Position numbers and translations under genes: made by a program. A DNA stretch of 64,000 nucleotides from Streptomyces nodosus (GTDB lineage Bacteria > Actinomycetota > Actinomycetes > Streptomycetales > Streptomycetaceae): the NCBI RefSeq assembly GCF_008704995.1, contig NZ_CP023747.1:992001-1056000 (forward strand), read 5' to 3'. The notes under the pieces are model-generated. The model ran no database searches, had not been told where the DNA came from, and saw only the letters and a list, made by a program, of their open reading frames with translations. Of the stretch, positions 53,886 through 60,914 are shown piece by piece; position 1 is the stretch's first letter, and the number at the start of each line of letters is the position of its first letter.

Positions 53886-54908
53886 TCACCGGCCCGCGCC
53901 GAGGTCGAAGACGACCCGGGCCTTGACCCGGCCGGAGAGCACATCGTCGATGGACTCGTTGACGGTGGACAGGCGCCGGGTCTCGTAGATGACCCGGGTG
54001 CGCCCCTCGGCGTGCAGCTGGAAGACCTCCGCCAGGTCCTGGCGGGTGCCGACGATCGAGCCGATCACCGAGGTGCCGTTGAGGACCGTGTCGAAGACGG
54101 GGATCCGGACGGTGCCGTGGGCGGGCAGGGCGACCATGACGAGCCTGCCGCCGCGCCGCAGACCGGCGTTGACGGCCTCGAAGGCGGCGTCGTTGACGGC
54201 GAGGGCGATCGCGGCATGGGCGCCGCCGTGCCGTTTGAGGGTCTCGCCGACGTCCTGGGTACGGGCGTCGATGACGAGGTCGGCGCCCAGTTCGGAGGCG
54301 AGTTCGAGTTTGTCGTCGGTGATGTCGACGGCGGCGACCCGGGCTCCGGCGATCTTCGCGTACTGCACGGCGAGATGGCCGAGACCTCCGATGCCGGAGA
54401 CGGCCACCAGCTGGGAGGGGCGGACGCCGGCCACCTTGAGCGCCTTGTAGGTGGTCACCCCGGCGCAGGTGAGGGGCGCGGCGTCCAGGGCGCTCACGCC
54501 GTCGGGCACGGGCTGGACGAAGTCCGCGTGGGCGAGCATCTTCTCGGCATGACCGCCGTCGCAGCCGTACCCGGTGTTGATCTGCTGCTCGCACAGGGTC
54601 TCCCAGCCGGACAGACAGTGCTCGCAGCGTCCGCAGGCCCAGCCCAGCCAGGGCACCGCGACGCGCCGGCCGGGGGCCGTACGGGTGACGCCGGCGCCGA
54701 GTTCCTCGACGATGCCGACGCATTCATGGCCGGGGACGAAGGGCGGGACGGGCCGGACGGGCCAGTCGCCCTGGGCTGCGTGGATGTCGGTGTGGCAGAG
54801 TCCGGACGCCTCCAGCCGGATACGGACCTGGCCGGGGCCGGGCCGGGGGTCGGGGCGTTCCTCGATGACCAGGGGCTGACCGAAGGCCCGGACTACGGCT
54901 GCTCTCAT
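53886..54908 (-). CDS. Zinc-dependent alcohol dehydrogenase (AdhP-like), copy B
   Basis: This 340-residue MDR alcohol dehydrogenase has catalytic zinc ligands in ASGLCHTDIHAAQGDWP, GHECVGIVEELG and APLTCAGVTTYKAL. The structural zinc lobe is WACGRCEHCLSGWETLCEQQINTGYGCDGGHAEKMLA, and the NAD site is LVAVSGIGGLGHLAVQYAKIAGARVAAVDI. The sequence is of the propanol-preferring AdhP/AdhA class, able to reduce acetaldehyde or oxidise ethanol. With phosphoketolase downstream it could support a fermentative NADH sink. It is not closely similar to copy A. Confidence 0.9.
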   Translation of the reverse strand: MRAAVVRAFGQPLVIEERPDPRPGPGQVRIRLEASGLCHTDIHAAQGDWPVRPVPPFVPGHECVGIVEELGAGVTRTAPGRRVAVPWLGWACGRCEHCLSGWETLCEQQINTGYGCDGGHAEKMLAHADFVQPVPDGVSALDAAPLTCAGVTTYKALKVAGVRPSQLVAVSGIGGLGHLAVQYAKIAGARVAAVDITDDKLELASELGADLVIDARTQDVGETLKRHGGAHAAIALAVNDAAFEAVNAGLRRGGRLVMVALPAHGTVRIPVFDTVLNGTSVIGSIVGTRQDLAEVFQLHAEGRTRVIYETRRLSTVNESIDDVLSGRVKARVVFDLGAGR

Positions 54909-55187
54909 GGAAACACTCCTCCGACAGGGGGACGGGTCCCACAGAGGGGACGAGGTCGGTCAGGGGCGATCACGGCGACCGGGGCTCCGGCCCGGCTCGG
55001 GCGGGCCGACGGGGCCCGGGGGGCACGGTCCGCGCCTGCTGGTCGGATGCCGGCTCCGGTCGTCCGCGCTCACAGCGTCCTGTGCCCCGAGGGGCCGGGG
55101 CAGGGGCCGGGGGTCCCGAACCGCCGCCGACCGGCCCCATGGACCGGTCGGTGCGGGAGGCTGTAGGGTCCGCGCCCCCGGTACCCC

Positions 55188-55817
55188 TCAGCGGAGCCAG
55201 CGGTTGTCGCGGACGACGGGCAGCCTGGCCCAGAGCCGTCCGAGGCCGAAGGCGTCGCCGGCCGAGACCGCGGCCAGCGCGATCAGGACGACCGCGTAGA
55301 TCACGTGGTAGTCGACGAACGGGTTGGTGGACATGGTCGGGGTGCCGTCCGAGAGCTGCTTGGCGGGCGGCCACTCGGCGATCCACATCAGAGCCATCAT
55401 CGCGGTACCGCCGAGAGCCGCAATCCGAAGCGCGACACCGCCGATCAGGGCGAGCCCGATGCCGAGCATTCCGGCCATGAACATCCAGTCCGCCCAGGTC
55501 TGCCCGGCCCAGGAGTGGAACGTGGACTGCATCGGGCCGGCGGCGACCCCGCTGAGGAACCCCTTGGTGGGCGAGCCCCCGTCGACCCATCCCTTGCCGG
55601 AGGGGGTGGCGTAGCCGAGGCCGAACGTCTTGTCGAGGAAGGCCCACAGGAAGACGAAACCGGTGAGCAGGCGCAGGGACGCGGCGGTGTAGGCCCATGC
55701 GGTGTGGGTGTCGGTACGAGCCGGGACGGCGGGCTCGGAGTCCGAGGCGCTCCGGTTGTCGCGGAACGACGGCGCTCGGAAGCCCGTGCTCCCCTGGGAG
55801 TGCTCGTGCACGGCCAT
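55188..55817 (-). CDS. DoxX-like four-helix membrane protein
   Basis: From ATG 55817 (AAGGGA upstream) the protein is 209 residues. An about 45-residue hydrophilic N-terminus precedes four hydrophobic segments (ASLRLLTGFVFLWAFLDKTFGLGYATP, WADWMFMAGMLGIGLALIGGVALRIAALGGTAMMALMWIAEW, VIYAVVLIALAAVSAGDAFGLG). The core LRLLTGFVFLWAFLDKTFGLGYATPSGKGWVDGGSPTKGFL is characteristic of actinobacterial DoxX/DoxD-like proteins, relatives of the quinone-linked thiosulfate oxidoreductase subunit. A respiratory or redox role is inferred. Two DevR-like boxes lie 100-135 bases upstream. Confidence 0.8.
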   Translation of the reverse strand: MAVHEHSQGSTGFRAPSFRDNRSASDSEPAVPARTDTHTAWAYTAASLRLLTGFVFLWAFLDKTFGLGYATPSGKGWVDGGSPTKGFLSGVAAGPMQSTFHSWAGQTWADWMFMAGMLGIGLALIGGVALRIAALGGTAMMALMWIAEWPPAKQLSDGTPTMSTNPFVDYHVIYAVVLIALAAVSAGDAFGLGRLWARLPVVRDNRWLR

Positions 55818-55916
55818 GGCGGTGAATCCCTTCGGGACGGTCGGGGCGGTGCCTGACAGCACTCACTCTCCTGGTCGCCGTCCGTGTCCGCCGGGTGCCG
55901 AAGGTCCGCGGCCGAC

Positions 55917-55952
55917 GGGCGGAACGGCCCTTCCCCCAGGGCCGGTCGGCCG
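55917..55952 (-). promoter_or_regulatory. Paired candidate DevR/OsdR-like boxes upstream of the DoxX-like gene
   Basis: GGGCGGAACGGCCC (55917-55930) and GGGCCGGTCGGCCG (55939-55952), each 11/12, start 22 bp apart and lie 100-135 bases before the start at 55817. Confidence 0.55.
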
Positions 55953-56078
55953 CCGCATGCCGTTCCCCGTGCGCGCGACGGCGGCGTGGTCGTCCCGAAT
56001 CGCCGCGAAGCACTACGATGCCACGAGCGGGCCCGTCGTCCCCGCCTGCGGACTCCCCGTACGGGCGAGCGGGCCCCG

Positions 56079-56537
56079 TCAGTCCCCGGCGGGTCCTGCG
56101 GTGAGCCGGACGCCCGTGACCAGGTCGGGGTGGATGCGGTACGTGTGGTCCATCGGCCCGTCCAGCCAGGGGCGCAACACGGAGCGGTAGTAGGCGAGTT
56201 CGCCGGGGTCGGTGACCGGGCGCGCATAGCCGGTGACCACGACGCTCCAGCCCAGATGGGTCACGGGGTCGATCGCGTCGGCCTCGTACGCCACGACCAC
56301 ACCCCGGCCGTTCGTCTCCCGTGCGCGTGAGGTCAGGGCCGCGCCCTCGTGGGTGCGGATGACGATGTCGCCGTTGTGGACCACATGGTTGACGGGACGG
56401 ATCGTCGGCAGCGCATGCCGGGTGAAGACGAGCCTGCCGAGTGAAACCTTGCTCAACAGCCGCAGCGCCTCGTCGCCGTCGATCTCGACGGGCCGACGCG
56501 GCGCCGGGGCGGTCGGAGCGGAGTGGTCGCTGGACAT
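56079..56537 (-). CDS. Pyridoxamine 5'-phosphate oxidase-family protein
   Basis: ATG 56537 gives a 152-residue split-barrel protein (EALRLLSKVSLGRLVFTRHALPTIRPVNHVVHNGDIVIRTHEGAALTSRARETNGRGVVVAYEADAIDPVTHLGWSVVVTGYARPV). The layout RLVFTR-LP-IRPVNHVV and VAYEADxID...GWSVVVxG is that of small actinobacterial flavin- or F420-binding proteins, several of which are DosR-regulated in mycobacteria (as recalled). It resembles the C-terminal half of the HTH-PPOX fusion at 45412. The substrate is unknown. It has the strongest pair of DevR-like boxes upstream. Confidence 0.85.
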   Translation of the reverse strand: MSSDHSAPTAPAPRRPVEIDGDEALRLLSKVSLGRLVFTRHALPTIRPVNHVVHNGDIVIRTHEGAALTSRARETNGRGVVVAYEADAIDPVTHLGWSVVVTGYARPVTDPGELAYYRSVLRPWLDGPMDHTYRIHPDLVTGVRLTAGPAGD

Positions 56538-56648
56538 GGTGCTCTTTCGTACGGGTTCGTACCTCGTGCCGTGCCGCGGATGAGACGGCGGACCACGGCG
56601 GCGGGCGGAGCAGTCTCCATCGAACGGTGGATCGATCGCGGCCCGATA

Positions 56649-56684
56649 GGGCCGTTCGGCCCTGATCATCGGGCCGCGCGACTC
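56649..56684 (-). promoter_or_regulatory. DevR/OsdR-like boxes upstream of the PPOX gene (one perfect)
   Basis: The perfect GGGCCGTTCGGCCC (56649-56662) and GGGCCGCGCGACTC (56671-56684, 10/12) start 22 bp apart, 112-147 bases before the PPOX start codon. Confidence 0.6.
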
Positions 56685-56775
56685 CTACCGCGCGGAAAGC
56701 ACCGGGTCCGCCCGCCGCGTCGCTTCCTTCCGGCCTGCTCGGAGGTGGCGAACGCCCCGGTGCCGGTTCACCCGT

Positions 56776-57684
56776 TCAGGCGTACGGGACGACCACCACC
56801 GGGCACCCCACATGGTGGAGCACGGCGTGTGTGACGGAACCGATGTGGGTGCCGAGCCGGCCTTCCCGTGTCCGGCGCCCCACGACCATCAGCGAGGCAT
56901 GGGCGGAGGCCTGTACCAGCTCGGTGGCGGCCCGTCCCACGGTGACGGTCTCGGAGACCGGGACCCCGGGATACTTCTCGCGCCAGGCCCGCAGCGTGGC
57001 GACCATCAGCTGCTCCCGCTCGGTGATCAGTTCCGTGGTGCCGGCCGCGCCCGAGCGGCCGTCGCCCGGCCGGCCCGGTACCTCGTCGAAGGCATGGATC
57101 ACCCGCAGCACCGCGCCGCGGCGCCGGGCGGCGTCGAAGGCGAACTCGATCGGCTCGTCGCACGGATGGCGGGTGTCGAGGCCGAGGACGACATCGCGGT
57201 AGGGGGTCTCGGGGATCTCGTCGGGCGAGACCCCGTTCAGGGCCGGCAGATGTTCGTCGGCGGAGGTCTCACCGGCGCGCACCAGTACCACGGGGCGCCC
57301 CGTCCGGGCGACGACGCGCTGGGAGACCGAACCCACCACGAACCCCGCGATGCGTCCCAGTCCCCGGGAGCCGAGCACCAGCAGATCCGATTCCGCGGCC
57401 GCCGCGAGCAGCGCCCCGACCGGGGAGGCGGACAGCAGCACCTCCTCCACCGGCAGCCCCGGGTGCGCCGCGCGCACACTGCGCACCGCCCGCTCCAGGG
57501 TCTGGTCCGCCCAGGCGCGCTGGGTGGTGCCCAGCGGCACCGAGGGCGCCGGCTGGGGCTGCCACTTCCAGGCGTGGACCAGGCGCAGCGCGGCACCTCG
57601 GCGCAGGGCCTCACGGGCGGCCCAGTGGGCGGCGGCGAGACTCTCGTCGGATGCGTCGACTCCCGCGCTGACATGCCGGACCAT
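56776..57684 (-). CDS. Universal stress protein, tandem UspA domains (USP3)
   Basis: ATG 57684 (AGGAGG upstream) gives 302 residues; the open frame continuing to 59151 is antisense to the next two genes and is rejected. Both domains keep ATP-binding loops (LLVLGSRGLGRIAGFVVGSVSQRVVARTGRPVVLV, G-x2-G-x9-GS; and LMVVGRRTREGRLGTHIGSVTHAVLHHVGCPVVVVP). It is clearly a paralogue of USP1 and USP2 (WAAREALRRG-LRLVHAW is shared with USP1). It is divergent from the second cNMP-fold gene, mirroring the USP2/cNMP copy 1 arrangement. Confidence 0.9.
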   Translation of the reverse strand: MVRHVSAGVDASDESLAAAHWAAREALRRGAALRLVHAWKWQPQPAPSVPLGTTQRAWADQTLERAVRSVRAAHPGLPVEEVLLSASPVGALLAAAAESDLLVLGSRGLGRIAGFVVGSVSQRVVARTGRPVVLVRAGETSADEHLPALNGVSPDEIPETPYRDVVLGLDTRHPCDEPIEFAFDAARRRGAVLRVIHAFDEVPGRPGDGRSGAAGTTELITEREQLMVATLRAWREKYPGVPVSETVTVGRAATELVQASAHASLMVVGRRTREGRLGTHIGSVTHAVLHHVGCPVVVVPYA

Positions 57685-57756
57685 GGACGGACCTCCTGCG
57701 TCGGTGTACTTCCGCTGCTGTTGTCGAGCCTCGTGCGGGGACGGCCCGGTGCGCAG

Positions 57757-57791
57757 GGGCCGCAAGGACCCGCCGGAGGGCCTGTCGGCCC
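57757..57791. promoter_or_regulatory. Paired candidate DevR/OsdR-like boxes between USP3 and cNMP copy 2
   Basis: GGGCCGCAAGGACC (57757-57770, 10/12) and GGGCCTGTCGGCCC (57778-57791, 11/12) start exactly 21 bp apart, 73-107 bases upstream of the USP3 start. The equivalent gap of the paralogous block (42231-42265) has the same spacing. Confidence 0.55.
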
Positions 57792-57948
57792 CACGCCGCC
57801 CCTGCTCGGCCGCGGTCCGCCCCGGCCGTTCCCGCGGTGGCGGCGGGCGGTACCGGACGGCCGGCCGGGGGGCCGGGTGGCCCATGGCCCGCACCGGGGC
57901 GCGGGGAGAATCTGGAGGCGTCGGGTCCCCGGCACCCTGGAGGCGGTC

Positions 57949-58413
57949 ATGAACGCACCCCCGACGACCAGCATGCTCCGCGCACTGCCCGCCGAGTACC
58001 GGGAGCGGCTGATGCGTACCCCCCGCGAGGTGTCCTTCCGCCCGGGGACGCGCCTCTTCGAGGAGGGCGGGCGCGCCGAGCGGTTCTGGATCGTCCGCAG
58101 TGGCACGGTCGACCTCGATCTGCGGGTGCCCGGGGGCCGCGCCATCGTCGAGACGCTCGGCCCCGACGAGCTCATCGGCTGGTCCTGGCTGTTCACCCCG
58201 CATGTCTGGCATCTGGGCGCCGAGGCGACGACCGCGGTCCGGGCCCATGAGTTCGACGCGGCGGCGGTCCGCTCGATGTGCCGGGACGACCCGGCGCTCG
58301 GGCTCACGGTCGCCCAGTGGGTGGGTGGCATCCTGACCCACCGCCTGTGCTCGGCCCGTACCCGGCTCCTTGACCTGTACGCACCGCGCGACGGCGGCGG
58401 CAGCCTCCGCTGA
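57949..58413 (+). CDS. Stand-alone cyclic-nucleotide-binding-fold protein (copy 2)
   Basis: The protein is 154 residues from ATG 57949, with GGAGG seven bases upstream. It is closely similar to copy 1 through its whole length (LPAEYRERLMRTPREVSFRPGTRLFEEGGRAERFWIVRSGTVDLDLRVPGGRAIVETLGPDELIGWSWLFTPHVWHLGAEATTAVRAHEFDAAAVRSMCRDDPALG ... RLCSARTRLLDLYAPRDGGG). It too has no DNA-binding domain and no cassette arginine in the DELIGWSWLFTPHVWHLGA stretch. It is followed by CBS-BON copy 3 after only 27 bases, so the pair is one transcript. Confidence 0.8.
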   Translation: MNAPPTTSMLRALPAEYRERLMRTPREVSFRPGTRLFEEGGRAERFWIVRSGTVDLDLRVPGGRAIVETLGPDELIGWSWLFTPHVWHLGAEATTAVRAHEFDAAAVRSMCRDDPALGLTVAQWVGGILTHRLCSARTRLLDLYAPRDGGGSLR

Positions 58414-58440
58414 TCGCGGCCCTCGACCGGAGGAGACCTC

Positions 58441-59118
58441 ATGCACGGCACCCCGCACATCGTCGACGACGTGATGACCCGTACGGTCGCCGCCGTCGGC
58501 CGCCGCGCGACCTTCAAGGAGATCGTGCGGATGCTGCAGGACTGGAAGGTCAGCGCCCTGCCCGTCCTGGAGGGCGAGGGCCGCGTCGTCGGCGTCGTCT
58601 CGGAGGCCGATCTGCTGCCCAAGGAGGAGTACCGCGACGACGGCCCCGCCGGGGACCCGGCTCTCCGGGACCTCCCGGAGCGGAGCGCCGCCCGTGTGCT
58701 CGCCCGGGCCGACGCGCGGACGGCTCAGGAACTGATGACCGCTCCGGCCCTCACCACCCGCGCCGACGCGACGCTCGCGCAGGCGGCGCGGACCATGACG
58801 CGCGCCGGGGTCAAACGGCTCCCCGTCGTGGACGAACTGGGCATGCTCCAGGGCATCGTCAGCCGCGCCGACCTGCTGAAGGTGTTTCTCCGCGAGGACG
58901 AGGAGATCGCGGAGGAGGTCCGGCGGGAGATCGTGTCGTATCTCTTCCCGCCGCCGGACTCGGCCGTGCGCGTCGAGGTCGAGGACGGGGTGGTGAGGCT
59001 CGGGGGCCGTATCAGGGACACCGCCCTGGTCCCGGTCGCCGCCCGTCTGGTGCGGGCCGTCGAGGGCGTGGTGGACGTACGGTTCGAGCTCGGGGAACGG
59101 GAGACGGCGCCGGTGTAG
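58441..59118 (+). CDS. CBS-pair plus BON-domain protein (copy 3)
   Basis: The protein is 225 residues, ATG 58441 behind GGAGGAGA. The CBS motifs are VDDVMTRTVAAVGRRATFKEIVRMLQDWKVSALPVLEGEGRVVGVVSEADLL and AQELMTAPALTTRADATLAQAARTMTRAGVKRLPVVDELGMLQGIVSRADLL. The BON domain is AVRVEVEDGVVRLGGRIRDTALVPVAARLVRAVEGVVDVRFEL. It shares the PKEE(F/Y)RD linker with copy 1. It is translated with the cNMP-fold protein, which suggests the two act together. Confidence 0.88.
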   Translation: MHGTPHIVDDVMTRTVAAVGRRATFKEIVRMLQDWKVSALPVLEGEGRVVGVVSEADLLPKEEYRDDGPAGDPALRDLPERSAARVLARADARTAQELMTAPALTTRADATLAQAARTMTRAGVKRLPVVDELGMLQGIVSRADLLKVFLREDEEIAEEVRREIVSYLFPPPDSAVRVEVEDGVVRLGGRIRDTALVPVAARLVRAVEGVVDVRFELGERETAPV

Positions 59119-59126
59119 TACGGCGG

Positions 59127-59158
59127 CCGGGGCGCGGTGCTCCTGCGCCACGCCCCGG
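59127..59158. terminator. Bidirectional hairpin between convergent genes
   Basis: CCGGGGCG and CGCCCCGG form an 8-bp perfect outer stem. It fills the 48-base gap between the ends of CBS-BON copy 3 and Rv1733c-like copy 2, so it can serve both. Confidence 0.6.
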
Positions 59159-59166
59159 TCCCGTCG

Positions 59167-59751
59167 TCATCGGGTCGTCCGCCGCCACTGCGGGCCGACC
59201 CGCTCCCACTCCGCACCCCACTGCTCGACGGCCCGCCGCTCGATCCTCAGCCGCACCGCGCATCCGCCCGCGAGGATCACCAGTCCCCCGGCCGCACCGG
59301 CCCCCGCCCCGCTGACGGCGATGCGCAGCGCGGCCCGGGCCGGCCCGGCGGGCGCGGGCACCAACCGGCCGTGCCCGTCCGTCCACGCCCGCACCTCGGT
59401 GCCCTCCTCGGTGCCCGTGCGCACGGCCGTGGTGCCGGTGCGCACGGTGCCGCGGTCGTCGGTCCAGCGGACCGTCGCCGTACGGGCGTACGCGAATCCG
59501 GTGCCCCCCGGGCGTGCGTCGTGCGGCGTCGCCTTCAGCACGACCGCCGAGACCGGTTCCCGTTCCGCCCGCTGCTGCCGCAGCGCGCCGTCCACCGCCC
59601 GGGCGCCCACGGCGCCGACCGCCACCGCGACACCCGCGGCCGTCACCCAGGTGGCGAGAACGACCCAGCCCTCCGCCACGTCGCTGCGCCGCCGGAGCGG
59701 ATTGCGCCGCCACCGCCATCCCAGGACCGTCCTGCGCCTGATCCTCCGCAT
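59167..59751 (-). CDS. Rv1733c-like membrane protein (copy 2)
   Basis: This 194-residue protein has the same layout as copy 1: a basic Trp/Arg start (VLGWRWRRNPLRRRSDVAEGW), a first membrane segment (VVLATWVTAAGVAVAVGAVGARAV), an external loop with VRWTDDRGTVRTGTTAVRTGTEEGTEVRAWTDGHGRLV, a second segment (IAVSGAGAGAAGGLVILAGGCAV) and the C-terminal WERVGPQWRRTTR. It is divergent from the response-regulator gene. The shared 224-base region carries a perfect DevR-like box (59881-59894), so co-regulation with the regulator is likely. Confidence 0.82.
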   Translation of the reverse strand: MRRIRRRTVLGWRWRRNPLRRRSDVAEGWVVLATWVTAAGVAVAVGAVGARAVDGALRQQRAEREPVSAVVLKATPHDARPGGTGFAYARTATVRWTDDRGTVRTGTTAVRTGTEEGTEVRAWTDGHGRLVPAPAGPARAALRIAVSGAGAGAAGGLVILAGGCAVRLRIERRAVEQWGAEWERVGPQWRRTTR

Positions 59752-59880
59752 GGGTCACGCCCCTCCCGGGTATCACGAGCACCGACACTGCGGGCACCGT
59801 CCCATGCGTCCGGCGGCGGCCGTCAGGGGCCGCTGGTCCGGGAAGTGGGGGCCGGAGGGGGAGCCCGGCCGGCGCCGGTT

Positions 59881-59894
59881 GGGCCGGTCGGCCC
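59881..59894. promoter_or_regulatory. Perfect DevR/OsdR-like box in front of the response-regulator gene
   Basis: GGGCCGGTCGGCCC matches 12/12 and lies 82-95 bases before the regulator start and 130-143 bases before the divergent Rv1733c-like start. If the regulator binds it, the gene is autoregulated. Confidence 0.6.
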
Positions 59895-59975
59895 TGGTGC
59901 TCGCGGCCCCCGGCAGGCGATGATCGGCGTAGGGGCGGTCCGCAGTCCGTCCGTCACCGGAAGCGAGAGGTACCC

Positions 59976-60677
59976 ATGGCCGAGGCACCCACCTTCAGCG
60001 AGCAGAACCCGATCCGGGTCTTCCTGCTGGACGACCACGAGGTGGTGCGTCGCGGCCTGGCCGACCTGCTGGACGCCGAGCCCGACATCTCGGTGGTCGG
60101 TGACGCCGACACCGTGGAGCACGCGCTCGCCCGGGGTCCGGCGGTGCGTCCGCATGTGGCCGTCCTTGACGTCCGTCTCCCGGACGGCGACGGCATCACC
60201 GTCTGCCGTGAGCTGCGCAGCCGCATGCCCGAGCTGGCCTGTCTGATGCTGACCTCGTTCGACGACGAGGACGCGCTGCTGGACGCGATCATGGCCGGCG
60301 CCGCGGGCTATGTGCTCAAGCAGATCAAGGGCTCCGATCTGATCTCCGCGGTCCGCACCGTCGCCTCCGGGCAGTCCATGCTGGACCCCGCGACCACCGC
60401 ACGGCTGATGCACTCGCTGCGCGCCGACCCGGCCGAGCAGCCGTCCGTGGCCCCCGAGCTGGCCAGCCTGTCCCCGCGGGAGCGGGACATCCTGGCGCTG
60501 ATCGGGGACGGGCTGACCAACCGGGAGATCGGCAAGAAGCTGTATCTGTCGGAGAAGACCGTCAAGAACCACATCTCCCGGCTGCTCGCCAAGCTCGGCG
60601 TCCAGCGCCGCGTCCAGGCCGCGGTCCTCGCCTCCCAGCTCGACACACCCGAACCCGGCGACCGCCCGGCCCGCTGA
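59976..60677 (+). CDS. NarL/LuxR-family response regulator, DevR/OsdR-like
   Basis: This 233-residue protein has a receiver domain at about 14-130 ([20 protein letters not shown]; phospho-acceptor Asp in [39 protein letters not shown]). A LuxR-type HTH lies at about 165-220 ([54 protein letters not shown]). The HTH closely parallels mycobacterial DevR/DosR ([29 protein letters not shown]). The likely partner kinase is the GAF-GAF protein at 61920-63650. The nitroreductase gene lies between them, so regulator and kinase are not in one operon. S. coelicolor OsdR is the nearest characterised relative I know. Confidence 0.88.
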   Translation: [233 protein letters not shown]

Positions 60678-60695
60678 CCGACAGGTCGCACTCAC

Positions 60696-60711
60696 CGGTC
60701 GCGGACGACCG
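60696..60711 (+). terminator. Short stem-loop after the response-regulator gene
   Basis: CGGTCG and CGACCG flank a CGGA tetraloop 18 bases past the stop codon. The stem is only six base pairs, so this is tentative. Confidence 0.35.
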
Positions 60712-60792
60712 TGGGCGGGTCCCGCTCGCCGTGCGCAGGCCGTTCCCTGGCGGCCCCGGGAAGCGTCCGGACACCGCCCGGCCCGAGGAGCA

Positions 60793-60827
60793 GGGCCGTA
60801 CGGGAACCCCCTCAGACCATCCGGCCC
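60793..60827 (+). promoter_or_regulatory. Weak paired DevR/OsdR-like boxes upstream of the nitroreductase gene
   Basis: GGGCCGTACGGGAA (60793-60806) and AGACCATCCGGCCC (60814-60827) each match 9/12, but start exactly 21 bp apart with strong outer half-sites. They lie 88-122 bases before the start at 60915. Confidence 0.4.
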
Positions 60828-60914
60828 CTGCCGCCGCCGGTGGTCCGAAGCGGAGGCTGGGCCAGGTCACCGACTGGCCCCGCCGACTCCCGGCGGGGGC
60901 GGGGAGGAGTTCCG

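Noticed and set aside
57685..59151. N-terminal extension of the USP3 frame by 489 codons
   Set aside because: It runs antisense through the cNMP-fold and CBS-BON genes; ATG 57684 has an AGGAGG site and matches the normal Usp N-terminus.
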